NCBI RefSeq assembly: GCF_000225525.1
Contig: NZ_AGBF01000012.1
Location: 1-64,000 of the forward strand
Source: Streptomyces zinciresistens K42
GTDB taxonomy: Bacteria; Actinomycetota; Actinomycetes; Streptomycetales; Streptomycetaceae
Length of the DNA stretch: 64,000 bases
Direction: 5' to 3'
Part shown: positions 17,407 to 25,031 of the stretch, piece after piece
How the letters are laid out: every line of letters begins with the position of its first letter
Position numbering within the stretch: position 1 is the first letter of the stretch
The notes under the pieces: model-generated
Database searches by the model: none
Told to the model about the DNA's origin: nothing
What the model saw: the letters and a program-made list of their open reading frames with translations, nothing else
Made by a program: the position numbers and the translations under genes

Positions 17407-17462
17407 AGCTATATAGATCAAGAGGCAAGCTAGTTTGCTTTCCTTTTGGGCTAGCTAAACTG
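17407..17462 (+). promoter_or_regulatory. Promoter/operator of the GntR gene
   Basis: An AT-rich island in GC-rich DNA. TATATAGAT (17411-17419) is a possible -10. AGCTAGTTTGC (17428-17438) and AGCTAAACTG (17453-17462) form an imperfect inverted repeat. The layout fits autoregulation by the KorSA-like repressor that follows. Confidence 0.5.
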
Positions 17463-17544
17463 TCTACGACGGGCGGGGACGCCCGGGGCTGCGGGCAGCG
17501 GCCCCCGTACGATCAGGTCGCCAAGAAGAAGCCAGGGGAGACAG

Positions 17545-18300
17545 ATGACAGAGGCGCCGGGCGGCCTGCCCAAGTACCTGACCGTCGCGAACAAGATCGC
17601 TCGGTTGATCGAGGAAGGGCACTACCCCGCCGGCAAGCGGCTCCCGGCCGAACCGGACCTCGCCAAAGAGCTCGACGTCTCGATCGTGACGCTCCGCAAG
17701 GGCCTCGAGGTCCTGAAGGCGAACGGCATGCTCGACAGCCGGAAAGGCTCCGGCAACTACGTACGCAGCCAAAAGCCGCTCAGGCGTGTTGCATCCCGAG
17801 AGCTCTCCGGCAGGTCGCGGCCGGACCATCCGACCGTCCTGGCGTCCGACGACACACAGGTCCTGGACACCGACACTCTGTTTTTCACACTTGAGGCGAG
17901 CGTGCCGGCAGGCATTGCAGGAGTGCTGGGCCTCGAAGAGGGCGACAGATCGTTTCTTCGCACCGGCCGCTACCTGTCGGCTGGCCGGCCGGTGAAACTC
18001 GTCCGTAGCTACGTTCCGGCCGACCTGGTCAAGGGATCGCCGCTCGTACATGCCGAGAGCGCGCACGAGAGTATCCACGCCGTGCTGTCCGCGGCCGGAC
18101 ACACGCCGGTGGATGGTCACGAGGAAGTCTGCAGCCGGATGCCGACCACCGAAGAGGCCGCACAGCTGGCCATCCCGCCGACCCGCTCCGTACTCGCCGC
18201 GTACCGCACCCTCTACGACGCAGCAGGACGGGCGGTCGAAGTCGAGGAGACGGTCATGGACTCCGCGTCGTACGTACTGGACTACGCCGTCACACCGTGA
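17545..18300 (+). CDS. GntR-family (UTRA) repressor, KorSA-like
   Basis: A 251-residue GntR/HutC regulator. Residues about 10-75 form the winged HTH (PAEPDLAKELDVSIVTLRKG) and residues about 95-245 the UTRA ligand-binding domain. ATG 17545 follows AGGGGAG. On Streptomyces integrative elements and plasmids such proteins (KorSA, KorA types) repress the transfer genes and themselves. The divergent position opposite the transfer operon, with an AT-rich dyad promoter, supports that role here. The IS element lies about 200 bases downstream. Confidence 0.75.
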   Translation: MTEAPGGLPKYLTVANKIARLIEEGHYPAGKRLPAEPDLAKELDVSIVTLRKGLEVLKANGMLDSRKGSGNYVRSQKPLRRVASRELSGRSRPDHPTVLASDDTQVLDTDTLFFTLEASVPAGIAGVLGLEEGDRSFLRTGRYLSAGRPVKLVRSYVPADLVKGSPLVHAESAHESIHAVLSAAGHTPVDGHEEVCSRMPTTEEAAQLAIPPTRSVLAAYRTLYDAAGRAVEVEETVMDSASYVLDYAVTP

Positions 18301-18503
18301 GCCGCGAGCGCCGTGCGGAATCCGCGTCCAGGGGCCCGGCACGTACGTCGTGTCTGGGTGAAAGCGGTGGCGCGATCCATCAGCATCGCGTGTCTTCGGG
18401 CAAGTGCCAGGTGCTGTCTCGCGATGTGTACGACAGCAGAGGGAGGTCGTCACGTCGCCCCTTTCCTCGCGGTGATCCAGGCCATGCGGAATGTCTTAAT
18501 CAG

Positions 18504-18533
18504 CATCTAGATCCAATGCCGTGTAGATAGGCG
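18504..18533. repeat. IS left end: target duplication plus inverted repeat
   Basis: Target duplication CATCTAGATC (18504-18513) followed by the terminal inverted repeat CAATGCCGTGTAGATAGGCG (18514-18533). Confidence 0.9.
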
Positions 18534-20012
18534 GCTGGGGTGGGTTTCAAGGTCCTGGTGCGCTCAGGATGTCGATGTTGATGGTGGCCTTGTAGCTGGT
18601 CCGGTCGATGGCGCCTTTGGCGTTGTACTTGGAGATCGCACGTTTGACGACGCGGGGGCGGGTGCGGATGCGTCGGTCGGGCATGGGGTCGGCCAGGATG
18701 CGGCGGCCGATGGTGCCGACGAGGTCGATGACGGTGTCGGCGATGACGCCCGCGGCCTGGATGACCAGGTCGCGGGCGGTGTTCAGGGCAGTGGTGAAGC
18801 TTGCCCGGTCGGGGTCGATGTCGGGGCGGGTGGCGGTGGCGTCGGCCATGGCCAGGCGCAGGACTTGATAGGTGACCAGCAGCGCGTAGACCTCCTGGGC
18901 TATGCCGGAAGGGGTGCGGGCGCGCAGGACACGGCCGCCCAGGGTGGTGGACTTGATCTCCAGGTAGGCGGTCTCGATCTCCCAGCGCTGGTGGTACAGC
19001 GTGATCAGTTCGGCGGCGGGATGGGTCTGGTGATCGGTCAGGGTGGTGGCGAGCCGGTAGAGGCCGGTGCGGCGGCCTGTGGCCGTGGTGATGGTGATCT
19101 CGCAGTCGATGACACGCACGGGGACGGCACCGATCGCCGACAGGTAGGAGCCGTCACCGCAGCGGCCCAGGACGGGCAGTCGGCGGCCGCTTTTCACGCG
19201 GACCAGCACGTGCGCGCCGGTTTTGGCCATGGCGGTCACCAGCGTCTGGGCGGCGAAGTTCCGGTCCAGCAGCACGATCATGCCCTCGCGCAGGCTGCGG
19301 AGCAGGCGCGGTGCATAGGTCGTCTCGCCGTCGGTGGTCGGTCCGAACACCGCGTCGAGGACCGTGCGAGTGCCGCAGGACACCAGCACCAGGAGCCGTA
19401 ACGCCGGATATCCCGAACCGCCGTTGTTGCAGCGGTGCTTGGTGAACTCGGCCAGATTCGCCGGGCTGTCGGGCACCGCCATGGTCGTGCCGTCGATCGC
19501 GCAGACCAGCAGCCCGCGCCACCACACGCCGGCGGTGCCGATGCCGGCGGCCGGGCCGCGCAGCAGGTCGAACAGCCAGCGCAGCGGGTCGGCCCCCACC
19601 CGTCTGCGGGCCTGCGCCAGCGCACCGCCCGTCGGGTCCGCGACCGTCAGCCCTTCCAGGCCCGCCGTCAGTCGTCGCCATACCTGCCGCCAGCCCAGTC
19701 CGGGGAACAGACATCCGGCCAGCAGCAGATACACCACCACCCGGGACGGCAGATCCCGAACCCGTGCCTGCACCCTGCCCGTCTGCGTCAACGCCTCGTC
19801 GACCATCTCGAACGGGACAAGCCGGGTCAGCTCGCCCAGATGGCCGGGCGCGAAAGCCCCCGCAGCAACTACAACCTCACGAGAAATGACAGACTGGGCA
19901 CCCAACGGAGCTCCCGCCGAACAGTGATCTTGGTCGACACGGTTCTAGCAGGAGCTCCGTTCCTGTTCAGGCGACTTGACACACCCGCCCCACGCCTATC
20001 TACACGGCATTG
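18514..20012. mobile_element. IS4-family insertion sequence, intact
   Basis: A 1499-bp element with perfect 20-bp terminal inverted repeats, one full-length transposase gene and a perfect 10-bp target duplication (CATCTAGATC). An intact duplication and an open transposase frame mean a fairly recent insertion. It landed between the GntR gene and the promoter of the regulator at 20121 without breaking a visible gene. The IS name cannot be given from sequence alone. Confidence 0.9.
18547..19905 (-). CDS. IS4-family DDE transposase
   Basis: A 452-residue transposase filling the element. First catalytic Asp in CAIDGTTM (about residue 150), second in IVLLDRNF (about 215), Glu in the IS4 signature Y-x2-R-x3-E-x6-K, here YHQRWEIETAYLEIK (about 310-324). 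The N-terminal 60 residues would bind the ends. No frameshift or stop is seen, so the element should be autonomous. It starts at ATG 19905; GTG alternatives exist further inside. Confidence 0.92.
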   Translation of the reverse strand: MGAQSVISREVVVAAGAFAPGHLGELTRLVPFEMVDEALTQTGRVQARVRDLPSRVVVYLLLAGCLFPGLGWRQVWRRLTAGLEGLTVADPTGGALAQARRRVGADPLRWLFDLLRGPAAGIGTAGVWWRGLLVCAIDGTTMAVPDSPANLAEFTKHRCNNGGSGYPALRLLVLVSCGTRTVLDAVFGPTTDGETTYAPRLLRSLREGMIVLLDRNFAAQTLVTAMAKTGAHVLVRVKSGRRLPVLGRCGDGSYLSAIGAVPVRVIDCEITITTATGRRTGLYRLATTLTDHQTHPAAELITLYHQRWEIETAYLEIKSTTLGGRVLRARTPSGIAQEVYALLVTYQVLRLAMADATATRPDIDPDRASFTTALNTARDLVIQAAGVIADTVIDLVGTIGRRILADPMPDRRIRTRPRVVKRAISKYNAKGAIDRTSYKATINIDILSAPGP

Positions 20013-20022
20013 CATCTAGATC
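19993..20022. repeat. IS right end: inverted repeat plus target duplication
   Basis: Inverted repeat CGCCTATCTACACGGCATTG (19993-20012), the exact complement of the left end, followed by the target duplication CATCTAGATC (20013-20022). Confidence 0.9.
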
Positions 20023-20046
20023 AGGGCGGTTGGCCGAGAGGTCGCC

Positions 20047-20091
20047 GTGTGGGCTCGGTGTGGGCGCCGTGTGGGCGCGAGGCCGTAATCT
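20047..20091 (+). promoter_or_regulatory. Promoter with three 11-bp direct repeats
   Basis: GTGTGGGC occurs at 20047, 20058 and 20069, exactly 11 bp apart, followed after 9 bp by the -10-like TAATCT at 20086-20091. Heptamer repeats every 11 bp ending about 8 bp before the -10 are the known layout of SARP activator sites in Streptomyces. The promoter would serve the regulator gene at 20121. Confidence 0.55.
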
Positions 20092-20120
20092 GCAGTCTGC
20101 GCTGGCAGAGGGAGTGTCAA

Positions 20121-21272
20121 ATGACAGCCGTGGTGCAGTGGACGGGCCGGGAAGCGGCTCTCTTGGGTGACGCCCATCGTCTGTCAATCCGCGAGTACGC
20201 GAGGAAGCTTGGCGTGGATCCGAAGACGGTCTCCCGGTGGCGGAAGTATGGAAGTGCCACGGAGGTTGTGCCGGAGACGGCCGAGATCCTGGATCGCTTC
20301 AAGGCGGCGTGTCCGCCGGAGGTGCTGGAGGTCTTTCACGCGTCGCTGAACGCCGGCTCGGCCGGAGATACTGGTTCGGCACCCGCCCTTGGGCCGGCGA
20401 CCGTGGTCAGCCACAAGTTCCTGCCGGTGTACATCGGCGACGCCGTCTCCCTGATCAGTGGCATTCCCTGCGAGCACGGCCCAGCGCGACTCAGCCACCG
20501 TGCGACCCCGGCTCTTCACCCTGACGCCGAGACCACGTCCCAACTGCACCTCTACGACTGCGGTGTGGCGATCTTCCATCTGGTTCAGAACCGGACTGTG
20601 GAGTCCTTGGGCGACCTGGCGGTCTGGCGGTATCGCTCTTACCTCGAAGACCTGGAATGGGCCGACAAACGCATCCGCACCCTCCTGGCGGAAGTGACCA
20701 AGCAGTGCGAGGAGTTGAAGCCACCGACCTACGTCCTGTCGGCCTACCTGTTGGAGGATTCGCCGTGGCAGGGGCCGAATCTGGAAACGGCGATGCAGCT
20801 CCTGACCACCCCGTCCGTTCTGGTCGACCGCCAGCGGCCCGAGGAAACGGTGCGCTTGGGCGACGACGTCGAGCGGGCCCTGTTCTCCGAAGGCTTCGAG
20901 CACTCTGATGTCGTGGGCTTCAGCAGCCAGGCCATCGCCCTCGGCTTCGCCGGCTGGTCGGGGGTCGCCTACCACCCGCTCTCCCCAGAGCGAGCCCTGT
21001 CCATGGACGCGATCGTCGCCCTGGAACTGGACGTCCAGACCCTGTGGTGCTTGAGCTCATACGTCCTCGACGAGATCGAGGAGGGGCGCGACCCGGTCAT
21101 GCCCAAGGAGTTCGGGTGGCGGTTCCTACGAGGTGCCCTCACCCGGCTGACCGCCGCCCGCCCGCAAGAGACGGCTCAGCATCAGCTCATGCGGGAGGCT
21201 GTTCTCACCACCAGCCAGCTGCCGGACCGGCTTCGTACCGCGCAAGAAGTCCTGCGTGACAACGACATCTGA
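20121..21272 (+). CDS. XRE-like regulator, 383 aa
   Basis: ATG 20121 follows GAGGGAG. Residues about 10-45 (SIREYARKLGVDPKTVSRWRK) form a helix-turn-helix of the Cro/C1 type used by many large Streptomyces regulators. The remaining 330 residues are helical with no enzymatic motif and resemble the ligand- or TPR-like bodies of that group. It heads a three-gene set with the cysteine hydrolase (21-base gap) and the flavoprotein (4-base overlap), which it may regulate. Confidence 0.75.
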   Translation: MTAVVQWTGREAALLGDAHRLSIREYARKLGVDPKTVSRWRKYGSATEVVPETAEILDRFKAACPPEVLEVFHASLNAGSAGDTGSAPALGPATVVSHKFLPVYIGDAVSLISGIPCEHGPARLSHRATPALHPDAETTSQLHLYDCGVAIFHLVQNRTVESLGDLAVWRYRSYLEDLEWADKRIRTLLAEVTKQCEELKPPTYVLSAYLLEDSPWQGPNLETAMQLLTTPSVLVDRQRPEETVRLGDDVERALFSEGFEHSDVVGFSSQAIALGFAGWSGVAYHPLSPERALSMDAIVALELDVQTLWCLSSYVLDEIEEGRDPVMPKEFGWRFLRGALTRLTAARPQETAQHQLMREAVLTTSQLPDRLRTAQEVLRDNDI

Positions 21273-21293
21273 TCTTCGAATTCAGGAGGCCCA

Positions 21294-21860
21294 GTGAACT
21301 CCCGTAGGCCCGTGCTCGTGGTCGTCGACGTGCAGGCCGGCTTCATCAACGAGCACAGTCGAGGAGTCGTCCCCTTCGTCGTACGCCTGGTCAAGGCGTG
21401 GGTCGCACTCGGTCAGCCGCTGGTCCTCACCCGCTTCTTCAATCCGCCGGATTCCCCCTACGAACAGATCACAGGCTGGACCGGGCTTCGGAGCCCGGAG
21501 GAGCAGCACATCGTGGACGAGCTAGACCCGTTCGCAAAGGCCGCGGCCGCCGTCATCGACAAGCCCGGCTCCAGCGCCTTCACTCAGGAGTTCAGCGCCC
21601 TGGTCAGGAAGGCCAACTGGACCGACATCGTGCTTGCTGGCATCGACACCGACGCCTGCGTCTACGACACCGCGCTCGCCGCGTACCACTCCGGCGTCCG
21701 CCCCTGGATCGTCACCGACGCCTGCGCTTCGACCGGCGGACCCGAATACCACGAAGCCGCCCTGCTGCTCGCAGGCCGAAACATCAACCGACGGAACCTG
21801 CTGACAACCGAATCGCTGCTGTCGGGCAAAGGCGGCCCCCTGGAAGGAGGGGCGGCATGA
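21294..21860 (+). CDS. Isochorismatase-family cysteine hydrolase
   Basis: A 188-residue hydrolase of the isochorismatase/nicotinamidase fold. The catalytic Asp lies in VVVDVQAGF (about residue 10), the Lys region is VIDKPGSSAF (about 88-97), and the Cys is in GIDTDACVYDTALAAY (about residue 122). Family members hydrolyse isochorismate, nicotinamide or related amides; the substrate here is unknown. GTG 21294 follows AGGAGG. The stop overlaps the start of the flavoprotein gene (ATGA), so both act in the same process. Confidence 0.85.
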   Translation: MNSRRPVLVVVDVQAGFINEHSRGVVPFVVRLVKAWVALGQPLVLTRFFNPPDSPYEQITGWTGLRSPEEQHIVDELDPFAKAAAAVIDKPGSSAFTQEFSALVRKANWTDIVLAGIDTDACVYDTALAAYHSGVRPWIVTDACASTGGPEYHEAALLLAGRNINRRNLLTTESLLSGKGGPLEGGAA

Positions 21861-22783
21861 ACGCTCCCAGCCAGACCGACCTGCTCATCGTTGGCGGCGG
21901 ACCCGCGGGAGTCTCGGCCGCCCTGACCGCGGCCAGTCTCGGGATGCGCACCACCCTCGTGGAAGCCGAACGAATCGGCTCCAAGCTTTACGCGATCGGC
22001 GCGTTGGACAACCTGGCCGGCGGCTGGACGAACGGCCCGCAGCTGGCCGAGGCACTCACTGCCGATATGGAACGGCTCGAAGCGACCGGGGCCTGCACGG
22101 TTGTTCTCGGACGGGCGGTTTCGGTCGGCGCCGATGAACAAGAAGCGCAGGTCCTGCTAGCAGACGGACGTGATCTCCGAGCCGCCGCTGTCGTGGTTGC
22201 GACCGGCGTATCGACGATGGGAATTGCGGACGTCGACTGGGTCGACGCCCCTGGTCTTTCCCCTCTGGCACCTCTCTGGCGCACCATGCCCAAGGCGCTG
22301 CAGGAGTGCGGTCGCATCGTGGTCGTGGGTGCAGACCGGCCGCTCGGCACGTGGCTGCGTGCTCACCCGGAAGCCGACGTGTCCCTCCACGTCCTCCACC
22401 CAGAGAGCGATCGGTACAAGACGGAAGAGGTGGCCGACGATCCGCGCGTCCATCTCGAAGAGACGACACATGCGACGGTCGTGCCGATTCCAGGAGGTGT
22501 TCGAGTAGCAGCCCAGCGGGCCGACGGAAGAGTCCACACCTTCGCCGCCGACGTCGTACTCATGAACGCTGGCTCGAAACCTGCTGGCCTTGCGGGGCTA
22601 TACAGCGACACCGATGGCTACTGTCCGGCGGACGCCCAGGACCGGCGGATCATGATCGCCGGGGACTTGAAGAGTGCCAGAATGCAGCGGATCGCCATCG
22701 CAATGGGTGACGGACAACGCTGTGCCCTCATGCCGTACTACGAGAGGGCTCTACTACCCAGTAGGGAAGGGACAGATTCGTAA
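21857..22783 (+). CDS. FAD-dependent oxidoreductase (thioredoxin-reductase-like)
   Basis: A 308-residue flavoprotein starting at ATG 21857 inside the preceding stop. FAD-binding GGGPAGVSAALTA lies at residues about 13-25, and a second nucleotide-binding stretch GRIVVVGADRPLG near 150-160 is weaker than usual. The C-terminal IMIAGDLKS (about 275) is the second FAD contact. The redox-active CxxC of thioredoxin reductases is missing, so it is more like the ferredoxin-NADP reductase or flavin-disulfide-less group. It forms an operon with the regulator and the hydrolase. Confidence 0.75.
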   Translation: MNAPSQTDLLIVGGGPAGVSAALTAASLGMRTTLVEAERIGSKLYAIGALDNLAGGWTNGPQLAEALTADMERLEATGACTVVLGRAVSVGADEQEAQVLLADGRDLRAAAVVVATGVSTMGIADVDWVDAPGLSPLAPLWRTMPKALQECGRIVVVGADRPLGTWLRAHPEADVSLHVLHPESDRYKTEEVADDPRVHLEETTHATVVPIPGGVRVAAQRADGRVHTFAADVVLMNAGSKPAGLAGLYSDTDGYCPADAQDRRIMIAGDLKSARMQRIAIAMGDGQRCALMPYYERALLPSREGTDS

Positions 22784-22785
22784 GG

Positions 22786-22962
22786 TCAGTGCTCGCTGCG
22801 GAATGCATCCCGCACGATCGGACGAAAAAGACGCAGGTCAGCATCCCCCGCGTGCCGTTCGGGAGCGGCGACGAGGTCGGGCACGGAGTGCGTCGGCGCG
22901 GTCTCCGCGACGTCCCTCGGCAGCGGTACCGGGACGATCAGCTCGCTGTCCTCGACCTCCAC
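22786..22962 (-). pseudogene. Possible C-terminal gene fragment, 58 codons
   Basis: The minus strand from GTG 22962 to TGA 22786 is open with good codon bias (VEVEDSELIVPVPLPRDV, ending RPIVRDAFRSEH). There is no ribosome-binding site, and the frame has no start further upstream. It looks like the 3' end of a lost gene rather than a whole protein; the family is not recognised. Confidence 0.25.
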
Positions 22963-22978
22963 CGGAGAGTAGTCAGCC

Positions 22979-23000
22979 GAGTATGCTGTACGGCATACTC
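22979..23000 (+). promoter_or_regulatory. Palindromic operator of the toxin-antitoxin pair
   Basis: Perfect dyad GAGTATGC-TGTACG-GCATACTC, ending 6 bases before the antitoxin ATG. The position and symmetry fit autoregulation by the ribbon-helix-helix antitoxin; ribosome binding or a leaderless start could be blocked directly. Confidence 0.65.
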
Positions 23001-23006
23001 GGGGTC

Positions 23007-23255
23007 ATGGCAGATACGAGCGTCAAGATCGACACGCACACCAGGGACACCTTGCAGTCTCTGGCCGCCGCTGCAGGACTCACGGTCAAGGCCTACCTCG
23101 CCAAGGTTGCTGATGAGAAGGAGCAGGAGCGGGCGCTGGATACGGCAACTGCTGCCTTCCGTCGCGTGATCGCAGAGCCCGGCATCATGGAGGCTTTCGA
23201 CGCCGAGTTCGGCGGGCTTCCGCCGGCCGCCCACAGCACCCCGCAGGCGGCCTGA
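23007..23255 (+). CDS. Antitoxin, ribbon-helix-helix type
   Basis: An 82-residue protein. The N-terminal strand TSVKIDTHTRDTLQSLA followed by two helices is typical of RHH antitoxins; the acidic tail would wrap the toxin. No ribosome-binding site is visible before ATG 23007 because the operator dyad ends 6 bases upstream, so the mRNA may be leaderless. The toxin gene begins 3 bases after the stop. Confidence 0.7.
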   Translation: MADTSVKIDTHTRDTLQSLAAAAGLTVKAYLAKVADEKEQERALDTATAAFRRVIAEPGIMEAFDAEFGGLPPAAHSTPQAA

Positions 23256-23258
23256 CCT

Positions 23259-23639
23259 GTGCCTGAGCTCTTCGTCGACTACCGGTGGTTTCTCGAGCGC
23301 CAGGAAGACATCCTGCGGCGTGACCTCACCGTGAATGACCTGTCCATTCTCGTGGGGATGGCACAGCGACACCGTGCGAACACTCCGCGTCTAGATCAGG
23401 CGGACCCAGATGCCTTCTGGCGAGCTGCGACCTTCCTTGAGGAGATCGTGCTCCTCCGGCCCCTGCCCGCTCGTAACGAGGTCTTCGCGTACGGCGTGGC
23501 CATCGCTTACCTGGAAGCCTCCGGGGAGCGCGTGGACCAGAAGTTCGAGCTCTGGCGCGATCTGATTCACGACGTTCGCGCCTTCCAGCTCGACAGCTAT
23601 GGGATCGCTGAGAAGCTGCGAGCCTGGAAGACCGCGTGA
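23259..23639 (+). CDS. Fic/Doc-family-like toxin lacking the canonical motif
   Basis: A 126-residue protein starting at GTG 23259. The order of segments (GMAQRHRAN, RAATFLEEIVLLRPLP, NEVFAYGVAIAYLEASGE) matches Streptomyces proteins annotated as Fic-family toxin components. The HxFx(D/E)GNGR catalytic loop of true Fic/Doc enzymes is not there; its place is taken by PLPARNEVFAYGV. It may therefore not AMPylate or phosphorylate at all. Pairing with the antitoxin and its operator makes a type II module the best reading. Confidence 0.6.
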   Translation: MPELFVDYRWFLERQEDILRRDLTVNDLSILVGMAQRHRANTPRLDQADPDAFWRAATFLEEIVLLRPLPARNEVFAYGVAIAYLEASGERVDQKFELWRDLIHDVRAFQLDSYGIAEKLRAWKTA

Positions 23640-23673
23640 TTTTCATCCCCCAGAGATGAAGGGCGGCAGATTG

Positions 23674-23694
23674 GCGGCGCCGGCGGGGCGCCGC
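23674..23694. terminator. GC-rich hairpin between convergent genes
   Basis: GCGGCGCC-N5-GGCGCCGC between the toxin stop (23639) and the cyclotransferase stop (23700). It has no T-tract. Confidence 0.45.
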
Positions 23695-23699
23695 TGTCG

Positions 23700-24140
23700 C
23701 TACTCAGGCTTAGGCCTGCCCGCAGCGAGGGCCGGAGCGATGCGTGCACACCTGGCTGCGTACTCCGGCAGGTGTAGGGCCTCGAACTCGACTGCGTCCC
23801 AGTTCTCCGGCCGGACCTCACCGTGTGGCCATACGTACGCCCACCCGCGGGTCCCGGAGGAGAGGGTCAGTGCCTGCAGCTCGTACCGGTCATCCTCGAA
23901 TGCGTCGAGGATCTTCCACTCTCTGCTTCTGAGGTCGGTCAGCACCATGCCGTCCGCCGCGACGTCGGGCGCCGAGACGAGGCCGGGGTAGACCCGGCCC
24001 TCGAGCGCAGCAGCGCGCCAACCGGACAGGGACGCCGGGACTCGGGCGGGTATCCGCCCCAGCAGGGCTTCAAGGACGGTACCGAAGCGAAGTGTGCCGT
24101 AGCAGAACAGGACGTCTGGGCCCGCGGCTAGCCGGTCCAC
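23700..24140 (-). CDS. Gamma-glutamylcyclotransferase-like (AIG2) protein
   Basis: A 146-residue GGCT-fold protein. The substrate-binding loop FCYGTLRFG is at residues about 12-20, and the region DAFEDDRYELQ (about 78-88) holds the catalytic Glu position. Family members release 5-oxoproline from gamma-glutamyl amino acids or act on gamma-glutamylamines. GTG 24140 directly abuts the stop of the phosphotransferase upstream (24141), so the two are cotranscribed. Confidence 0.8.
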   Translation of the reverse strand: MDRLAAGPDVLFCYGTLRFGTVLEALLGRIPARVPASLSGWRAAALEGRVYPGLVSAPDVAADGMVLTDLRSREWKILDAFEDDRYELQALTLSSGTRGWAYVWPHGEVRPENWDAVEFEALHLPEYAARCARIAPALAAGRPKPE

Positions 24141-25031
24141 CTACAGGATTCCCTTCCAGTTCCAAGGGCGAGGGCCTCTGCGGCCACGCAGGCAGTCGAC
24201 CCGGTGCTGAGCCTGCTCGGCCCATCCGGGGTGGCTCGCTGCGTGCTGGGCTGCGTACGTCACCATGCGAAGTTCCCGAGCCCCTGCGAGGATCCCGTAC
24301 CCGTCCCACTCGGTGACGTCGTACCCGTAGGTCTCGCAGAACGTGTCGTACTCCGTTGCAGTGACGGCGCCAGTCGTCTTCGCGCGAACGGCCGTTGAGA
24401 CGAGATCCCATTCCGGCGGCCCCAGGGAGAATCGCTCAAGGTCCATGATCCGTCGGCCGCCACCGATGAGCCGGACCAGGTTGCCGGGCCAGGCATCGCC
24501 ATGAACGGCGCAGTCACGTCGGCCGGCTGGCCGGTCCGCCCAGGCGGCCTCGAGTTCCTGGTGGAGCCCGTGCAGCCATGAGACGTCCGCCCGGTCCAAT
24601 GTCGCTGCTGCCTCCAGCCGCTCGCTGATCCGGACGAACGGTCTGAGGTGCCCGAGATCGAAGTCGGGGGCAGGCAGCGTATGGAGTTGCAGCAGCAGCT
24701 GCGCGACATCGGTGGTCGTGCCGTGCTCGTGGGGCGGGAGTTCTTCCCAGAAGGTCACCGGGCAGCTGTCCACTTCGACCGGCTGGGGAACGTCGACCAG
24801 GCGCACGGCCGGCACGTTGTTCTCGGCGAGCCAGCGCGCTACACGTACCTCCCGTCGCGCAGCGGAGGCCTGTCCCTCCCGGGCGACGCGCACTATCACC
24901 TGCTGCCCAGGAAGCCGCCAGATCTGGTTCTCTGCCAGCCGTACCGGCTCCGCACGATCGGCAGCCAACCCCGCACCGGCACAAGCCTGTTCGAGTACGT
25001 GCCGGGCACGTGCTACTGCCGACGTCGTCAT
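24141..25031 (-). CDS. Aminoglycoside-phosphotransferase-fold kinase
   Basis: A 296-residue small-molecule kinase of the APH/choline kinase fold. The catalytic loop VHGDAWPGNLV (about residues 173-183) and the metal-binding IMDLERFSLG (about 194-203) are intact. The ATP-binding N-lobe spans residues 20-110. The substrate is unknown; its pairing with a cyclotransferase-like protein gives no clear clue. Its ATG overlaps the stop of the XRE regulator gene by 4 bases. Confidence 0.8.
   Translation of the reverse strand: MTTSAVARARHVLEQACAGAGLAADRAEPVRLAENQIWRLPGQQVIVRVAREGQASAARREVRVARWLAENNVPAVRLVDVPQPVEVDSCPVTFWEELPPHEHGTTTDVAQLLLQLHTLPAPDFDLGHLRPFVRISERLEAAATLDRADVSWLHGLHQELEAAWADRPAGRRDCAVHGDAWPGNLVRLIGGGRRIMDLERFSLGPPEWDLVSTAVRAKTTGAVTATEYDTFCETYGYDVTEWDGYGILAGARELRMVTYAAQHAASHPGWAEQAQHRVDCLRGRRGPRPWNWKGIL

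Noticed and set aside
20023..20046. Sequence resembling the D-arm part of a serine-type tRNA (TTGGCCGAGAGGTC)
   Set aside because: No anticodon arm, T-arm or acceptor stem follows; the similarity stops after about 15 bases.
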